64,000 nucleotides of DNA from Faecalibacterium prausnitzii. Lineage in GTDB: Bacteria > Bacillota > Clostridia > Oscillospirales > Ruminococcaceae. Positions within the stretch are counted from its first letter, which is position 1. Each line of letters starts with the position of its first letter. Of this stretch, positions 42,696 through 52,179 are shown piece after piece. The DNA lies in assembly GCF_003287495.1 (NCBI RefSeq), contig NZ_PRLE01000006.1, positions 62,001 through 126,000 of the forward strand, read 5' to 3'. The position numbers and the translations under genes were made by a program. The notes under the pieces are model-generated. The model was not told the origin of the DNA, made no database searches, and was given only the letters and a program-made list of their open reading frames with translations.

Positions 42696-44268
42696 TTATG
42701 CCTCGCGGCTGGCTTTCATCCGCTTTTTATCCGCATACATGGCGTCATCCGCCTGCCGGAACACCTGTGCGGGAATCGGGTCAGGCTGGTCCTCGCTCCA
42801 GGCAAGGCCCAGCGCTGCCGAGACGGGGAACTCGCTCCCCGCGTCCGCCGCCGCGATCTCTTCCCGGATGCGGTCGGCGCAGGCCAGCAAAGCTTCCCGG
42901 CTCCCATTCAGGCTGACCACAAACTCATCACCGCCAATGCGGTAGCAGTTTCCTTTTTCTGCCGCCGCCCGCTGCAGGCACTGCGCCACCCGGTTGATGA
43001 GGGCGTCGCCTTTGGGGTGGCCGAGGGTGTCGTTCACCTTTTTCAGGTCGTTCACATCCACCATGATGTAGCCAAACGGAGCGGCAGACTGTTTGGTCTC
43101 CTGAGTCTCCCGGACAAAGGCAGCCCGGTTGCCAAGGCCCGTCAGCACATCCCGATACGCCAGTTTTGCGTACACGGCCATGTTGGCGTTCTCATTGATT
43201 TGTTCCAGAACGCGCTGCCCGGCCGTCTCAGCCAGCAGCAGGATGAACCCGAAGATGCCCAGCATATACACCGGGGAATATGGAAGTGAGCTGTCCAGAT
43301 AGTAAATTGTGATCGCCAAAATGCTGCATACGGCAAACAGCACATATCCGGCCATGACACGGCCCAGCGCCTTGTTTTTGCCACGGCGCATCTCCCGGAA
43401 CCCGTGGTGCAAAATCAGGGCGATGGTCACCGTCATGAGCAGATGTTCCGCCATGACCAGCACATTCAGGTAAGGCAGGCTCAAGATAAAGTTTGCCATC
43501 AGGAGCAGCAGCAGCCCGGAATAGAACGCCTGCAGGATTTCCAGCATCCGCCGTTTTTCGGGCAGAACTCCTATGGTAAACTGCAACAGCGGCAGGTGGA
43601 GCGCGTAGAACGAAAGATAGGAGATCAGCCCCACCAAACCCGCTTTCTGGCTTACCAGCAGCAGAATTTTAGAATCGGTCAGCACCCAGACCCCGGCCAG
43701 CAGGATGTAGGCGCCCAGACTGCAAACGCTGCCGTATAAATTGCCGAAATGCTGGCGCTGCATACAGTAGGCTGCCAGCAGGCAGGCAATGCCCAGTACC
43801 AGCGCAAAACCGCTGAACAGCACGGCATACAGGTTCTCCCGCAGGATCATCCACTGGATGCCGCTCCGGCTGCCAAAATACACCTGGGATTGCAGGACGG
43901 CACTCTCTGCATCACTGCCGGGAGCGCAGTCCAGGAAGCGCACTGTCAGCTCCTGCCCCGGCGGCAGCCGGAACAGATGGAACGCGCCGTTCCGCTCACT
44001 GGAAGCCGTATAAACGACATTCCCGTCCACAAGGACCTGATACTTCTGCCATGCGGAGCGGAGGAGGATGGTAGGTTCGTCCCTCGCCGCGTCCATGGGG
44101 GCAGGAGAACTCCATGGCGTCCGCGGTACGGGCCCAGCTGCCTGCGGCAGGCTCCGCACCGCCCCAGTTGATCTTTTCCGGCGCGGTCTCGCCCACTGCA
44201 CTGGAATAGATGGCAATGGCCATCCCAATGAGCAGCAGCGCCCACAGAAATCTTCGGAACTGTTTCAT
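42696..44268 (-). CDS. GGDEF-domain membrane protein, split by an N-terminal frameshift
   Basis: Probable diguanylate cyclase that makes cyclic di-GMP. The start at 44268 (MKQFRRFLWALLLIGMAIAI, a signal anchor) is in one frame, and the body (DEPTILLRSAW onwards) is in another. They meet at a run of five C (reverse strand, 44097-44101); removing one C joins them into about 523 residues. The body has an extracellular beta domain, about seven membrane segments and a C-terminal GGDEF domain with an intact CYRIGGDEFVV; the usual RxxD inhibitory site is not obvious. The layout is like 7TMR-DISM receptors. It lies 12 bases after the dnaK-like stop. Without the fix, an inner ATG at 44096 gives a 466-residue product lacking the signal anchor. 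Confidence 0.75.
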
Positions 44269-44280
44269 ATCTTCTCTGTT

Positions 44281-46107
44281 TTATACACTGCCCGCGGTGT
44301 CATTGCCGGAGGCGTCTTGCTCAGTCTGGCTGGTGTAGAGCACCATCAGGTGGTTGGCACTGGCTTCCAGCTGGCTCTTGGCCTGCCGGAGCGCCGCCTC
44401 TTCGGTCTCATTCATCTTTTCGGGCTTATCTTTCCGCAGGCAGCGGCGGAGGTTGGCCAGGTCCGCTTTGACCCGGTTCTTCTCGTCCTTATCCAGCTCT
44501 TTCTTGCACTTGGAAAGGGCCTCGTCTACCTTATAGGCCAGCACCTCGGCCTGGTTGTGCAGGTCCAGCCGCTCTTTCCGGCGGCTGTCCTCCGCCTCGT
44601 AAGCGGCGGCATCGGCCATGGCGCGCTGGATCTCGTTTTCCGAGAGGTTGGTGCTGCCCGTGATGGTGATGTTCTGCTCCCGGCCAGTGCCCAGGTCTTT
44701 CGCCGAGACCTTGACCACGCCGTTGACATCGATGTCGAACGTGACCTCGATCTGAGGCTTGGAGGAGAAGCCGGCCCGGATGCCGGTGAGTTTGAATTTG
44801 CCCAGCGATTTGTTGTCCCGTGCAAAGTGGCGCTCGCCCTGCAGCACGTTGATCTCCACACTGGTCTGCATGGGGCGGGCCGTGGTAAAGATCTGGCTCT
44901 TGCGGGTGGGGATCATGCTGTTGCGGGTGATGAGGGGGGTGGCCACGCCGCCCAGCGTCTCAATGGAGAGGGTCAGCGGGGTCACGTCCATCAGCACAAG
45001 GCCCTGAGCCGCCGCGCCGGTGGCACCGGCCAGCTTGCCGCCGCCCTGCAGCAGGCCGCCCTGTACGGCGGCACCCATGGCAACGCACTCATCCGGATTG
45101 AGGCTGTGGCTGGGCTCCTTGCCCAGCAGCTCTTTCACCTGCCGCTCCACGGCGGGCATCCGGGTGCTGCCGCCCACCAGAAGCACTTTGCCCAGCTGGC
45201 TGGCGGAGATGCCGGCGTCCCGCAGGGCGTTCTGCACCGGCTGGACGGTGCGGGAGAGCAGGTCTCCCGTCATCATCTCAAACTGAGGCCGGGTGATGGA
45301 GATGTCCAGATGATGGGGCCCGTCCTTGCCCACCGCGATGAACGGCAGGTTGAGCTGGGCCGCCGGGGCGCTGGAAAGCTCTTTTTTGGCCTTTTCGGCC
45401 TCTTCTTTCAACCGGCCCATGGCGGCAGGGTCCCGGGTCAGGTCGATGCGGTCGGATTTCTTGAACTCGGCCACGGCGTATTCCACAATGCGCTCGTCAA
45501 AGTCGTCGCCGCCCAGGTGGGTGTCGCCGCCGGTGGCCAGCACCGTGAACGTGCCGTCTTCAATCTCAATGATGGAGACGTCAAACGTGCCGCCGCCCAG
45601 GTCGTAGACGAGGATTTTCTGGGGCGCTTCGTTGTCCAGGCCGTAAGCCACAGCCGCCGCCGTGGGCTCGTTGATGATGCGCAGGACGTTCAGGCCCGCG
45701 ATGCGGCCGGCGTCCTGGGTGGCCTTGCGCTGGCTGTCGTCAAAGTAGGCGGGCACCGTGATGACGGCTTCCGTCACCGGCTCGCCCAGATAGCTCTCGG
45801 CGTCCCGGCGGATCTTGGTCAGGATCATGGCGCTGATCTCCTGCGGAGTCAGGTCCTTGCCGTCGATGTGCACCCGGTAATCGGAGCCCATGTGGCGCTT
45901 GATGCTGGAGATGGTGCGCCCGGAGTTGGTGGCGATCTGGCGCTTGGCCGCGCCGCCCACCAGCCGCTCGCCATCCTTGGTAAAGGCTACCACGCTGGGA
46001 GTGGTCCGCTCGCCCTCCGCGTTGGCAATGACAACGGGCTTGCCGCCCTCGACCACTGCCACACAGGAGTTGGTGGTACCCAGGTCAATTCCGATCACTT
46101 TGCTCAT
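44281..46107 (-). CDS. dnaK: Hsp70/DnaK-family chaperone, probably a paralogue
   Basis: 608 residues. ATPase domain with [37 protein letters not shown] and [13 protein letters not shown]; substrate domain with [15 protein letters not shown] and [12 protein letters not shown]. The ATP-driven folding cycle is expected. No grpE, dnaJ or hrcA is adjacent and no CIRCE operator is visible before it. The C-terminus ([14 protein letters not shown]) lacks the acidic DnaK tail, so this may be a second, specialised copy. It follows the SseB/Sel1 gene and precedes the GGDEF gene on the same strand. Confidence 0.9.
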   Translation of the reverse strand: MSKVIGIDLGTTNSCVAVVEGGKPVVIANAEGERTTPSVVAFTKDGERLVGGAAKRQIATNSGRTISSIKRHMGSDYRVHIDGKDLTPQEISAMILTKIRRDAESYLGEPVTEAVITVPAYFDDSQRKATQDAGRIAGLNVLRIINEPTAAAVAYGLDNEAPQKILVYDLGGGTFDVSIIEIEDGTFTVLATGGDTHLGGDDFDERIVEYAVAEFKKSDRIDLTRDPAAMGRLKEEAEKAKKELSSAPAAQLNLPFIAVGKDGPHHLDISITRPQFEMMTGDLLSRTVQPVQNALRDAGISASQLGKVLLVGGSTRMPAVERQVKELLGKEPSHSLNPDECVAMGAAVQGGLLQGGGKLAGATGAAAQGLVLMDVTPLTLSIETLGGVATPLITRNSMIPTRKSQIFTTARPMQTSVEINVLQGERHFARDNKSLGKFKLTGIRAGFSSKPQIEVTFDIDVNGVVKVSAKDLGTGREQNITITGSTNLSENEIQRAMADAAAYEAEDSRRKERLDLHNQAEVLAYKVDEALSKCKKELDKDEKNRVKADLANLRRCLRKDKPEKMNETEEAALRQAKSQLEASANHLMVLYTSQTEQDASGNDTAGSV

Positions 46108-46207
46108 TTTCGTCGTCCTCTCTGCTTTTGCAGCGCGTGTATTTTTCCATGTTTATCTTACCGGTTCCGTATGACAATTTCTTAGAGCAAATGTAAAGAA
46201 ACTGTGT

Positions 46208-47272
46208 TTACCGCTTTTCGTCGCCCAGCAGCCTGCGGATGGCGTCTTCCGTCTCCTGCAGCCACTGCTCCGCGGCGGAGTCTCCCTCGCCCAGCCGAAT
46301 TTTGAACCCCTGCTTTGCCTCGGCCATCTCGGCCAGCGCCCGGGGCCGGGAGAGGTACTGTGTCTCGTATTGGGCCATCCGGAGCCGCACCTGCGGCATG
46401 TAGGCGATATCCGGCGTGGGGCGGGCCGCCGTCTGCGCCTGCCGGTAATACCGGAGCGCCGCCCCCGGCCCCTTGCCAGAGGCCATGCAGTCGTCGCCCA
46501 GGGCGATCATGGCCAGCACATCCCCGGCCTCGGCGGCCTTTTTCCACATCCGGCGGGCCTGCACCGCGCTGCGGCGGACGCCCTTGCCCTCATACAGCAG
46601 CTCTCCCAGCATGGAAAGTGCTTCGGCTCGGCCCTGTTCGGCTGCCTGCTCGTAGTAGTGGAGCGCGTCGGCCCACTGCCCGGCCAGAGCAGCCTGGCTG
46701 CCCTTGTGCAGCTCTTCCTCGCCGGGCTCATCGGTGTCCCGGCTGGCGTGGAGCAGGCCGTTGAGCAGGCTGGCATCCAGCGTGGCCGAGGTCGTCCACG
46801 GGTCCAGCACGATCCCGTCCATCTCCTTGCTGTCCAGCACTTTCTGCATGGCGTCCACCAGCAGCAGCTCCGCCATGGGACGGGCCGCCGTGCCTTGGTC
46901 GGCCTCCGCCGTTTTCACGGAGGTGAAGATGGGCAGGTAGTTTTTGCCTTTCTGGGTGCGCAGGGTCCACAGGGGCAGGTCCCGCGCTTTTTCCGCCGGG
47001 ACCGGGTGTTCTGCCCAGGAGGCGCCCCCTTTCTCCGAGTCCGGCGCGGCCTGCAGCGGCACCAGAACCCGGGTATCCAGCTCCAGCGCGTAATTCAGCG
47101 CGTTCATCAGTGTCCAGAAGCTCTCCTCGTTCTGGGCCTTATACAGTGCCGTCACCGCCTGTTCCACAGCCGGGCAGCCTGTGCCCAGCGGGCCATACTC
47201 CGGCGCGCCATGCTGCCGGGCCGCACTGCCCGCCGGGCGGAACCGCAGCCGCGCCCCGTTTTCGTTTGCCAT
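46208..47272 (-). CDS. SseB-domain and Sel1/TPR-repeat protein
   Basis: 354 residues. Residues about 30-170 resemble the SseB N-terminal domain (ALYKAQNEESFWTLMNALNY, LPIFTSVKTAEADQG, GIVLDPW). Residues about 190-290 are Sel1/TPR-like helical repeats (HYYEQAAEQGRAEALSMLGE, then LLYEGKGVRR, ARRMWKKAAEAGDVLAMIAL, RYYRQAQTAAR). These usually bind other proteins. It lies 100 bases before the dnaK-like gene, so it may be a client or co-factor scaffold of that chaperone; this is inference. The ATG at 47272 is chosen, although the ribosome site is weak and a TTG at 47293 is possible. Confidence 0.75.
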   Translation of the reverse strand: MANENGARLRFRPAGSAARQHGAPEYGPLGTGCPAVEQAVTALYKAQNEESFWTLMNALNYALELDTRVLVPLQAAPDSEKGGASWAEHPVPAEKARDLPLWTLRTQKGKNYLPIFTSVKTAEADQGTAARPMAELLLVDAMQKVLDSKEMDGIVLDPWTTSATLDASLLNGLLHASRDTDEPGEEELHKGSQAALAGQWADALHYYEQAAEQGRAEALSMLGELLYEGKGVRRSAVQARRMWKKAAEAGDVLAMIALGDDCMASGKGPGAALRYYRQAQTAARPTPDIAYMPQVRLRMAQYETQYLSRPRALAEMAEAKQGFKIRLGEGDSAAEQWLQETEDAIRRLLGDEKR

Positions 47273-47303
47273 TGCTCTCACCGTTCTTCCCAAATAAAAT
47301 CAT

Positions 47304-47332
47304 TTTATAGTATAGCAGGGTTTATTTGTCAA
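47304..47332 (-). promoter_or_regulatory. Promoter of the SseB/Sel1-dnaK unit
   Basis: Reverse-strand TTGACA (47327-47332), 17-base spacer, TATAAA (47304-47309). Confidence 0.75.
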
Positions 47333-47412
47333 ATCCATAGCAATTTTATAATATGCGCGTTATAATAAGGAATGTTTCCTCCAAAATCTCATCCAAAAAG
47401 GAGCGTATCGCC

Positions 47413-49152
47413 TTGAACAAAATGCTAAACTATCTGAACGGCTACAAGCGCGAATGCGTGCTTGCGCCGCTGTTCAAGATGCTGGAAGCCTCCTTTGACC
47501 TGTTTGTCCCGCTGGTTATGGCAGACATCGTCAATGTGGGCATTGCAGCGCACGACTTCCATTATATTCTTATGCGGTGCGGTATTTTGCTGCTGCTGGC
47601 CATCATCGGCCTCGCCTGCAGCCTTACCGCCCAGTACTTCTCGGCCAAGGCCTCGGTGGGTTACTCCACCGCCCTGCGCCATGCGCTGTTCGCGCATATC
47701 CAGACCCTGAGCTTTACCGAGATGGATACCCTGGGCACCAGCACCCTCATCACCCGGATGACCAGCGACCTGAACCAGGTGCAGAGCGGCCTGAACCTCT
47801 TCCTCCGCCTGTTCCTCCGCAGCCCGTTTGTGGTGTTTGGTGCCATGATCATGGCGTTCACCGTCAATGTGCGGGCCGCGCTGATCTTTGTGGTGGCCAT
47901 CCCACTGTTGAGCGTGGTGGTCTTTGGTGTTATGGTGGTCACCCGCCCGCTGTACAAGACCGTGCAGACCCGGCTGGACCGGGTGCTGGGCCTGACCCGT
48001 GAGAACCTGACGGGCGCGCGCGTCGTCCGCGCCTTTGATAAGGAGCAGACCGAGGTGAACCGCTTTGAGGACGCCAACGCCCTGCTGACCAAAATGCAGC
48101 TCCATGTGGGCCACATCTCCGCCCTGATGAACCCGCTGACCTATGTCATCATCAACCTGGCCATCGTGGCGCTGCTGTATGTGGGCAGTGTGCAGATCCA
48201 TGTGGGCGACATGGCCTCCGGCGACGTCATCGCACTGGTGAACTACATGAACCAGATCCTTGTGGAGCTTGTCAAGCTGGCCAACCTCATCGTGCAGGTG
48301 AGCAAGGCACTGGCCTGCGCGGGCCGTGTGCAGGCCGTGCTGGCCACCAAGCCCGGGATGCAGTTCCCGCAAGAGGTACCGGGTGAGGTGCCCGCCGAGA
48401 AGCAGAACGACGCCGTCCGGTTCGACCATGTGGGCCTGACCTATGCGGGGGCCGGTGCACCCAGCCTGACCGACATCAGCTTCACGGCGGAAAAGGGCCA
48501 GACCATCGGCGTCATCGGTGGCACGGGCAGCGGCAAATCCAGCCTCGTCAGCCTCATCCCCCGCTTTTACGATGCCACCGAGGGCAGCGTGGAGATCTTT
48601 GGCCACCCGGTGCAGAATTACCCCCGCGAGGAGCTGCGCGGCAAGGTGAGCGTCGTCATGCAGAAGGCCCAGCTCTTTGGCGGCACCATCCGCTCCAACC
48701 TGCTGTGGGGCAATCAAAACGCCTCGGATGCAGACCTTTGGGCCGCGCTGGAAACGGCGCAGGCCGCCGAGTTCGTCCACTCGAAGCCCCTTGGGCTGGA
48801 CGAGCCCGTGGAGCAGGGCGGCCGCAACCTGTCCGGCGGCCAGAAGCAGCGCCTGACCATCGCCCGCGCGCTGGTCAGCAAGCCGGATATCCTGATTTTG
48901 GACGACAGTGCCAGCGCCCTGGACTACGCCACGGATGCCGCCCTGCGCAAGGCACTGGCCGCCCTGCCCGGCAGCATGACCGTCTTCATCGTCAGCCAGC
49001 GCGCCGCCAGCCTGCAGCACGCTGATCAGATCCTGGTGCTGGACGACGGCCATCTGGCAGGCCTTGGCACCCATGCCGAGCTGCTGGCCTCCTGCCCTGT
49101 GTATGAAGAGATCTACGCCAGCCAGTTCAAGAAAGGAGATGCGCGGCAATGA
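47413..49152 (+). CDS. ABC exporter half-transporter, subunit 1
   Basis: 579 residues. Six membrane segments (ABC transporter type 1 domain, about 15-310) followed by an ATPase domain with Walker A GGTGSGKSS, signature NLSGGQKQRLTIARALV and Walker B ILILDDSASALDY. In this Walker B the usual glutamate after the aspartate is an aspartate, as in the degenerate site of heterodimeric exporters. The TTG at 47413 is nine bases after AAGGAG; the next ATG at 47422 is too far. The stop overlaps the second subunit's start by four bases. Exports drugs or lipids by analogy with MdlA/BmrC; the substrate is unknown. Confidence 0.92.
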   Translation: MNKMLNYLNGYKRECVLAPLFKMLEASFDLFVPLVMADIVNVGIAAHDFHYILMRCGILLLLAIIGLACSLTAQYFSAKASVGYSTALRHALFAHIQTLSFTEMDTLGTSTLITRMTSDLNQVQSGLNLFLRLFLRSPFVVFGAMIMAFTVNVRAALIFVVAIPLLSVVVFGVMVVTRPLYKTVQTRLDRVLGLTRENLTGARVVRAFDKEQTEVNRFEDANALLTKMQLHVGHISALMNPLTYVIINLAIVALLYVGSVQIHVGDMASGDVIALVNYMNQILVELVKLANLIVQVSKALACAGRVQAVLATKPGMQFPQEVPGEVPAEKQNDAVRFDHVGLTYAGAGAPSLTDISFTAEKGQTIGVIGGTGSGKSSLVSLIPRFYDATEGSVEIFGHPVQNYPREELRGKVSVVMQKAQLFGGTIRSNLLWGNQNASDADLWAALETAQAAEFVHSKPLGLDEPVEQGGRNLSGGQKQRLTIARALVSKPDILILDDSASALDYATDAALRKALAALPGSMTVFIVSQRAASLQHADQILVLDDGHLAGLGTHAELLASCPVYEEIYASQFKKGDARQ

Positions 49153-50924
49153 GTGCAAAAGCAAAAAGTAAGCTGACCCCGGAACAGCGCAATGCCACGC
49201 TGCGCCGTGTCCTGCATAAGATCAAACCCTACAGCCTGTTTGTGGTGTGCAGCCTGGTAGTGGCCGCCGTGAGCGTGGCCGCCCAGCTGTATATCCCCAT
49301 CCTCTGCGGCAATGCCATCGACTTTATGCTGGGCAAGGGCAGCGTGAACCTTTCCGCCGTCCTGAACATCGTCGTGGAGATCCTCGTGGTGGCCGTGGCC
49401 GCCGCCTTTGCGCAGTGGCTGCTCAGTGTCTGCAACAACCGCATCACGTTCTCCGTCAGCCGCGACCTCCGCAACGAGGCCATGCGCAAGATCCAGACCC
49501 TGCCCCTCTCCTACCTCGACAGCCACCCCTCCGGCGACATCGTCAGCCGGATGGTAGCCGATGTGGACACCTTTGCCGACGGCCTGCTCATGGGCTTCAC
49601 CCAGCTGTTCTCGGGCGTGCTGACCATTCTGGGCACCCTGCTGTTCATGCTGTCCCAGAACGTGCCCATCACGCTGGTGGTGGTCTGTGTCACCCCGTTG
49701 AGCCTCGTCGTGGCAAGTTTCCTCGCCAAGCGCAGCTACAAGTATTTCCAGGGCCAGAGCACCGTCCGCGGTGAGCAGACCGCTCTGGTCAACGAGATGA
49801 TCGAGGGCCAGAAAGTGGTACAGGCCTTTGGCCACGAGGCCGAGAGCCTGGAAGCCTTTGACGAAGTGAACGGTCGTTTACAGGACGTGAGCCTCAAGGC
49901 CATCTTCTTCTCCAGCATGACCAACCCCGCCACCCGCTTTGTCAACAACATCGTCTACGCCGGCGTGGGCCTGGTGGGTGCCATCTACGCCGTGGCAGGC
50001 GGCATCACCATCGGCCAGCTGAGCATCTTCCTCAGCTACGCCAACCAGTACACCAAGCCGTTCAACGAGATCTCCGGCGTCGTCACCGAGCTGCAGAACG
50101 CCCTGGCCTGCGCGGCCCGTGTGTTTGAGCTGCTGGATGCAGACGACCAGATCCCCGAGGCCGAAAACGCTGCCGCGCTCCAGCCGGACGGCCATGTGGT
50201 GCTGCACGATGTCTCGTTCCGCTACCTGCCGGACCGCCCCCTCATCGAGGGGCTGAACCTGGACGTCAAGCCCGGCCAGCGCATTGCCATCGTGGGCCCC
50301 ACCGGCTGCGGCAAGACCACCCTCATCAACCTGCTCATGCGGTTCTATGATGTCAACGGTGGCTCCATCACCGTCTCCGGCACCGACATCCGGGATGTGA
50401 CCCGTGCCTCCCTGCGGGGCAGCTACGGCATGGTACTGCAGGACACCTGGCTCCGGGCCGGTACCGTGCGGGAGAACATCGCTTACGGCAAGCCCGACGC
50501 CACCGACGAAGAGATCATCGCCGCGGCCAAGGCTGCCCATGCCGACAGCTTTATCCGCCGCCTGCCGGAGGGCTACAACACGGTCATCGCCGAGGACGGC
50601 GGCAACATCAGCCAGGGCCAGAAGCAGCTGCTCTGCATCGCCCGTGTCATGCTCTGCCTGCCCCCCATGCTGATTCTGGACGAGGCCACCTCCTCCATTG
50701 ATACCCGTACCGAGGTGCGCATCCAGGCCGCCTTTGCCCGGATGATGCGGGGCCGCACCAGTTTCATCGTGGCCCACCGCCTCTCCACCATCCGCGAGGC
50801 CGATGTCATCCTTGTGATGAAAGACGGCCACATCGTGGAGCAGGGCAATCACGACGAGCTGCTGGCTCAGGGCGGCTTTTACGCCACCCTGTACAACAGC
50901 CAGTTCGAGGGCGTGGAGACCTGA
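49149..50924 (+). CDS. ABC exporter half-transporter, subunit 2
   Basis: 591 residues. N-terminal six-segment membrane domain and ATPase domain with Walker A GPTGCGKTT, signature NISQGQKQLLCIARVM (serine-glutamine variant) and Walker B MLILDEATSSIDTRTE with the catalytic glutamate. It complements subunit 1, whose Walker B lacks that glutamate, so the pair is a heterodimeric BmrCD/MdlAB-type exporter. A ribosome site AAAGGAG lies inside the end of subunit 1. Confidence 0.94.
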   Translation: MSAKAKSKLTPEQRNATLRRVLHKIKPYSLFVVCSLVVAAVSVAAQLYIPILCGNAIDFMLGKGSVNLSAVLNIVVEILVVAVAAAFAQWLLSVCNNRITFSVSRDLRNEAMRKIQTLPLSYLDSHPSGDIVSRMVADVDTFADGLLMGFTQLFSGVLTILGTLLFMLSQNVPITLVVVCVTPLSLVVASFLAKRSYKYFQGQSTVRGEQTALVNEMIEGQKVVQAFGHEAESLEAFDEVNGRLQDVSLKAIFFSSMTNPATRFVNNIVYAGVGLVGAIYAVAGGITIGQLSIFLSYANQYTKPFNEISGVVTELQNALACAARVFELLDADDQIPEAENAAALQPDGHVVLHDVSFRYLPDRPLIEGLNLDVKPGQRIAIVGPTGCGKTTLINLLMRFYDVNGGSITVSGTDIRDVTRASLRGSYGMVLQDTWLRAGTVRENIAYGKPDATDEEIIAAAKAAHADSFIRRLPEGYNTVIAEDGGNISQGQKQLLCIARVMLCLPPMLILDEATSSIDTRTEVRIQAAFARMMRGRTSFIVAHRLSTIREADVILVMKDGHIVEQGNHDELLAQGGFYATLYNSQFEGVET

Positions 50925-50941
50925 GCCTGAAATCACCGGTC

Positions 50942-50981
50942 CAAAGAGCATGTCTTCCAAAAAGAGGACATGCTCTTTTCT
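50942..50981 (+). terminator. Terminator after the ABC exporter
   Basis: AAAGAGCATGTC / GACATGCTCTTT stem followed by TCTTT. Confidence 0.85.
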
Positions 50982-51027
50982 TTATGCTATAATAAAGGCA
51001 ATCTCTTACAAAAAGGCGGTGCATCCC

Positions 51028-52179
51028 ATGCGCTTTCTTCACCTCTCGGACCTCCACCTCGGCAAGCGGGTCTGTGAGTTTTCCATGCTGGACGACCAGC
51101 GCTATATCCTCGAGCAGATTCTGTCGCTGCTGGACACCCACCCCGTGGACGCCGTGCTGCTGGCGGGCGACCTTTACGATAAGCCCGTGCCCCCCGCCGA
51201 GGCCGTCCGCCTGCTGGACTGGTTCCTCACCGCGCTGGCCGAGCGGAAGCTTCCGGTGTTCGCCATCAGCGGCAACCACGATTCCGCCGACCGCATCGCG
51301 TTTGGCTCCCACCTGCTGGCGGAGAGCCGGGTATACATGAGCCCGGTGTTCACCGGGGCCCCGGAGCCCATCCCCCTCGCCGACGAATACGGCCCGGTGG
51401 ACATCTACCTGCTCCCGTTTTTGAAGCCTGCCACCGTCCGGCATGTCTGGCCGGAGGAACCCGCTGAAAGTACCCAGAGCTACTCCGACGCGCTGGGCTG
51501 TGTCCTGCGCCGCTGCAAACGGGACCCGGCTCACCGCAGCCTGCTGGTGGCCCACCAGTTCGTGGCCGGGGCCGCTGTCTGCGAGAGCGAGGAGCCCTCG
51601 GTGGGCGGGCTGGACAGTGTGGACGTTTCCCTGTTCGAGGGCTTTGATTATGTGGCCCTGGGCCACCTCCACAGCCCTCAGAACGTGGGGCGGGACACCG
51701 TGCGCTACTGCGGCACGCCCCTCAAGTATTCCTTCTCCGAGGCAGGGCAGCAAAAGAGTGTCACCTTTGTGGAGCTGGGCCCCAAGGGCAGCGTCTCCAT
51801 CACCACGGAACCCCTCACCCCGCTGCACGACCTGCGGGAGCTGCGGGGCAGCTACATGGAGCTGACGGACCGCCGGGCCTACGAGGGCACCGCCACGGAC
51901 GATTACCTCCACATCACCCTGACCGATGAGCAGGATCTCCCGGACGCGCTGGCCCGGCTGCGGGTCCTCTATCCCAATCTCATGCGACTGGATTACGACA
52001 ACCGCCGCACCCGGGAACAGCAGACCGTGGAGGGCCCGGCCCGGGCCGAGCAGCAGACCCCGCTGGAACACTTTGCAGCTTTTTATCAATTGCAGAATAA
52101 CCAGCCCCTGAGCGAGGAGCAGGCCGCATTCTGCCAGCAGCTCATTGAATCCATCTGGAAAGGAGAGGACGACGCATGA
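51028..52179 (+). CDS. sbcD: Exonuclease SbcD
   Basis: 383 residues. Mre11-like metallophosphoesterase, the nuclease of the SbcCD complex that cuts hairpins and blocked DNA ends. Metal-site motifs are LHLSDLHLGK, LLAGDLYDKP, ISGNHDSADR, LLVAHQF and LGHLHSPQ. The ATG at 51028 gives the family N-terminus MRFLHLSDLH. The stop overlaps the sbcC start by four bases (ATGA). Confidence 0.97.
   Translation: MRFLHLSDLHLGKRVCEFSMLDDQRYILEQILSLLDTHPVDAVLLAGDLYDKPVPPAEAVRLLDWFLTALAERKLPVFAISGNHDSADRIAFGSHLLAESRVYMSPVFTGAPEPIPLADEYGPVDIYLLPFLKPATVRHVWPEEPAESTQSYSDALGCVLRRCKRDPAHRSLLVAHQFVAGAAVCESEEPSVGGLDSVDVSLFEGFDYVALGHLHSPQNVGRDTVRYCGTPLKYSFSEAGQQKSVTFVELGPKGSVSITTEPLTPLHDLRELRGSYMELTDRRAYEGTATDDYLHITLTDEQDLPDALARLRVLYPNLMRLDYDNRRTREQQTVEGPARAEQQTPLEHFAAFYQLQNNQPLSEEQAAFCQQLIESIWKGEDDA

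Noticed and set aside
44068-46185. Forward open frame of 705 codons across the dnaK-like gene
   Set aside because: Antisense artefact from codon bias; the Hsp70 motifs on the other strand are clear.
46108-46207. CIRCE (HrcA) operator before the dnaK-like gene
   Set aside because: No TTAGCACTC-N9-GAGTGCTAA or near match in the 100 bases upstream.
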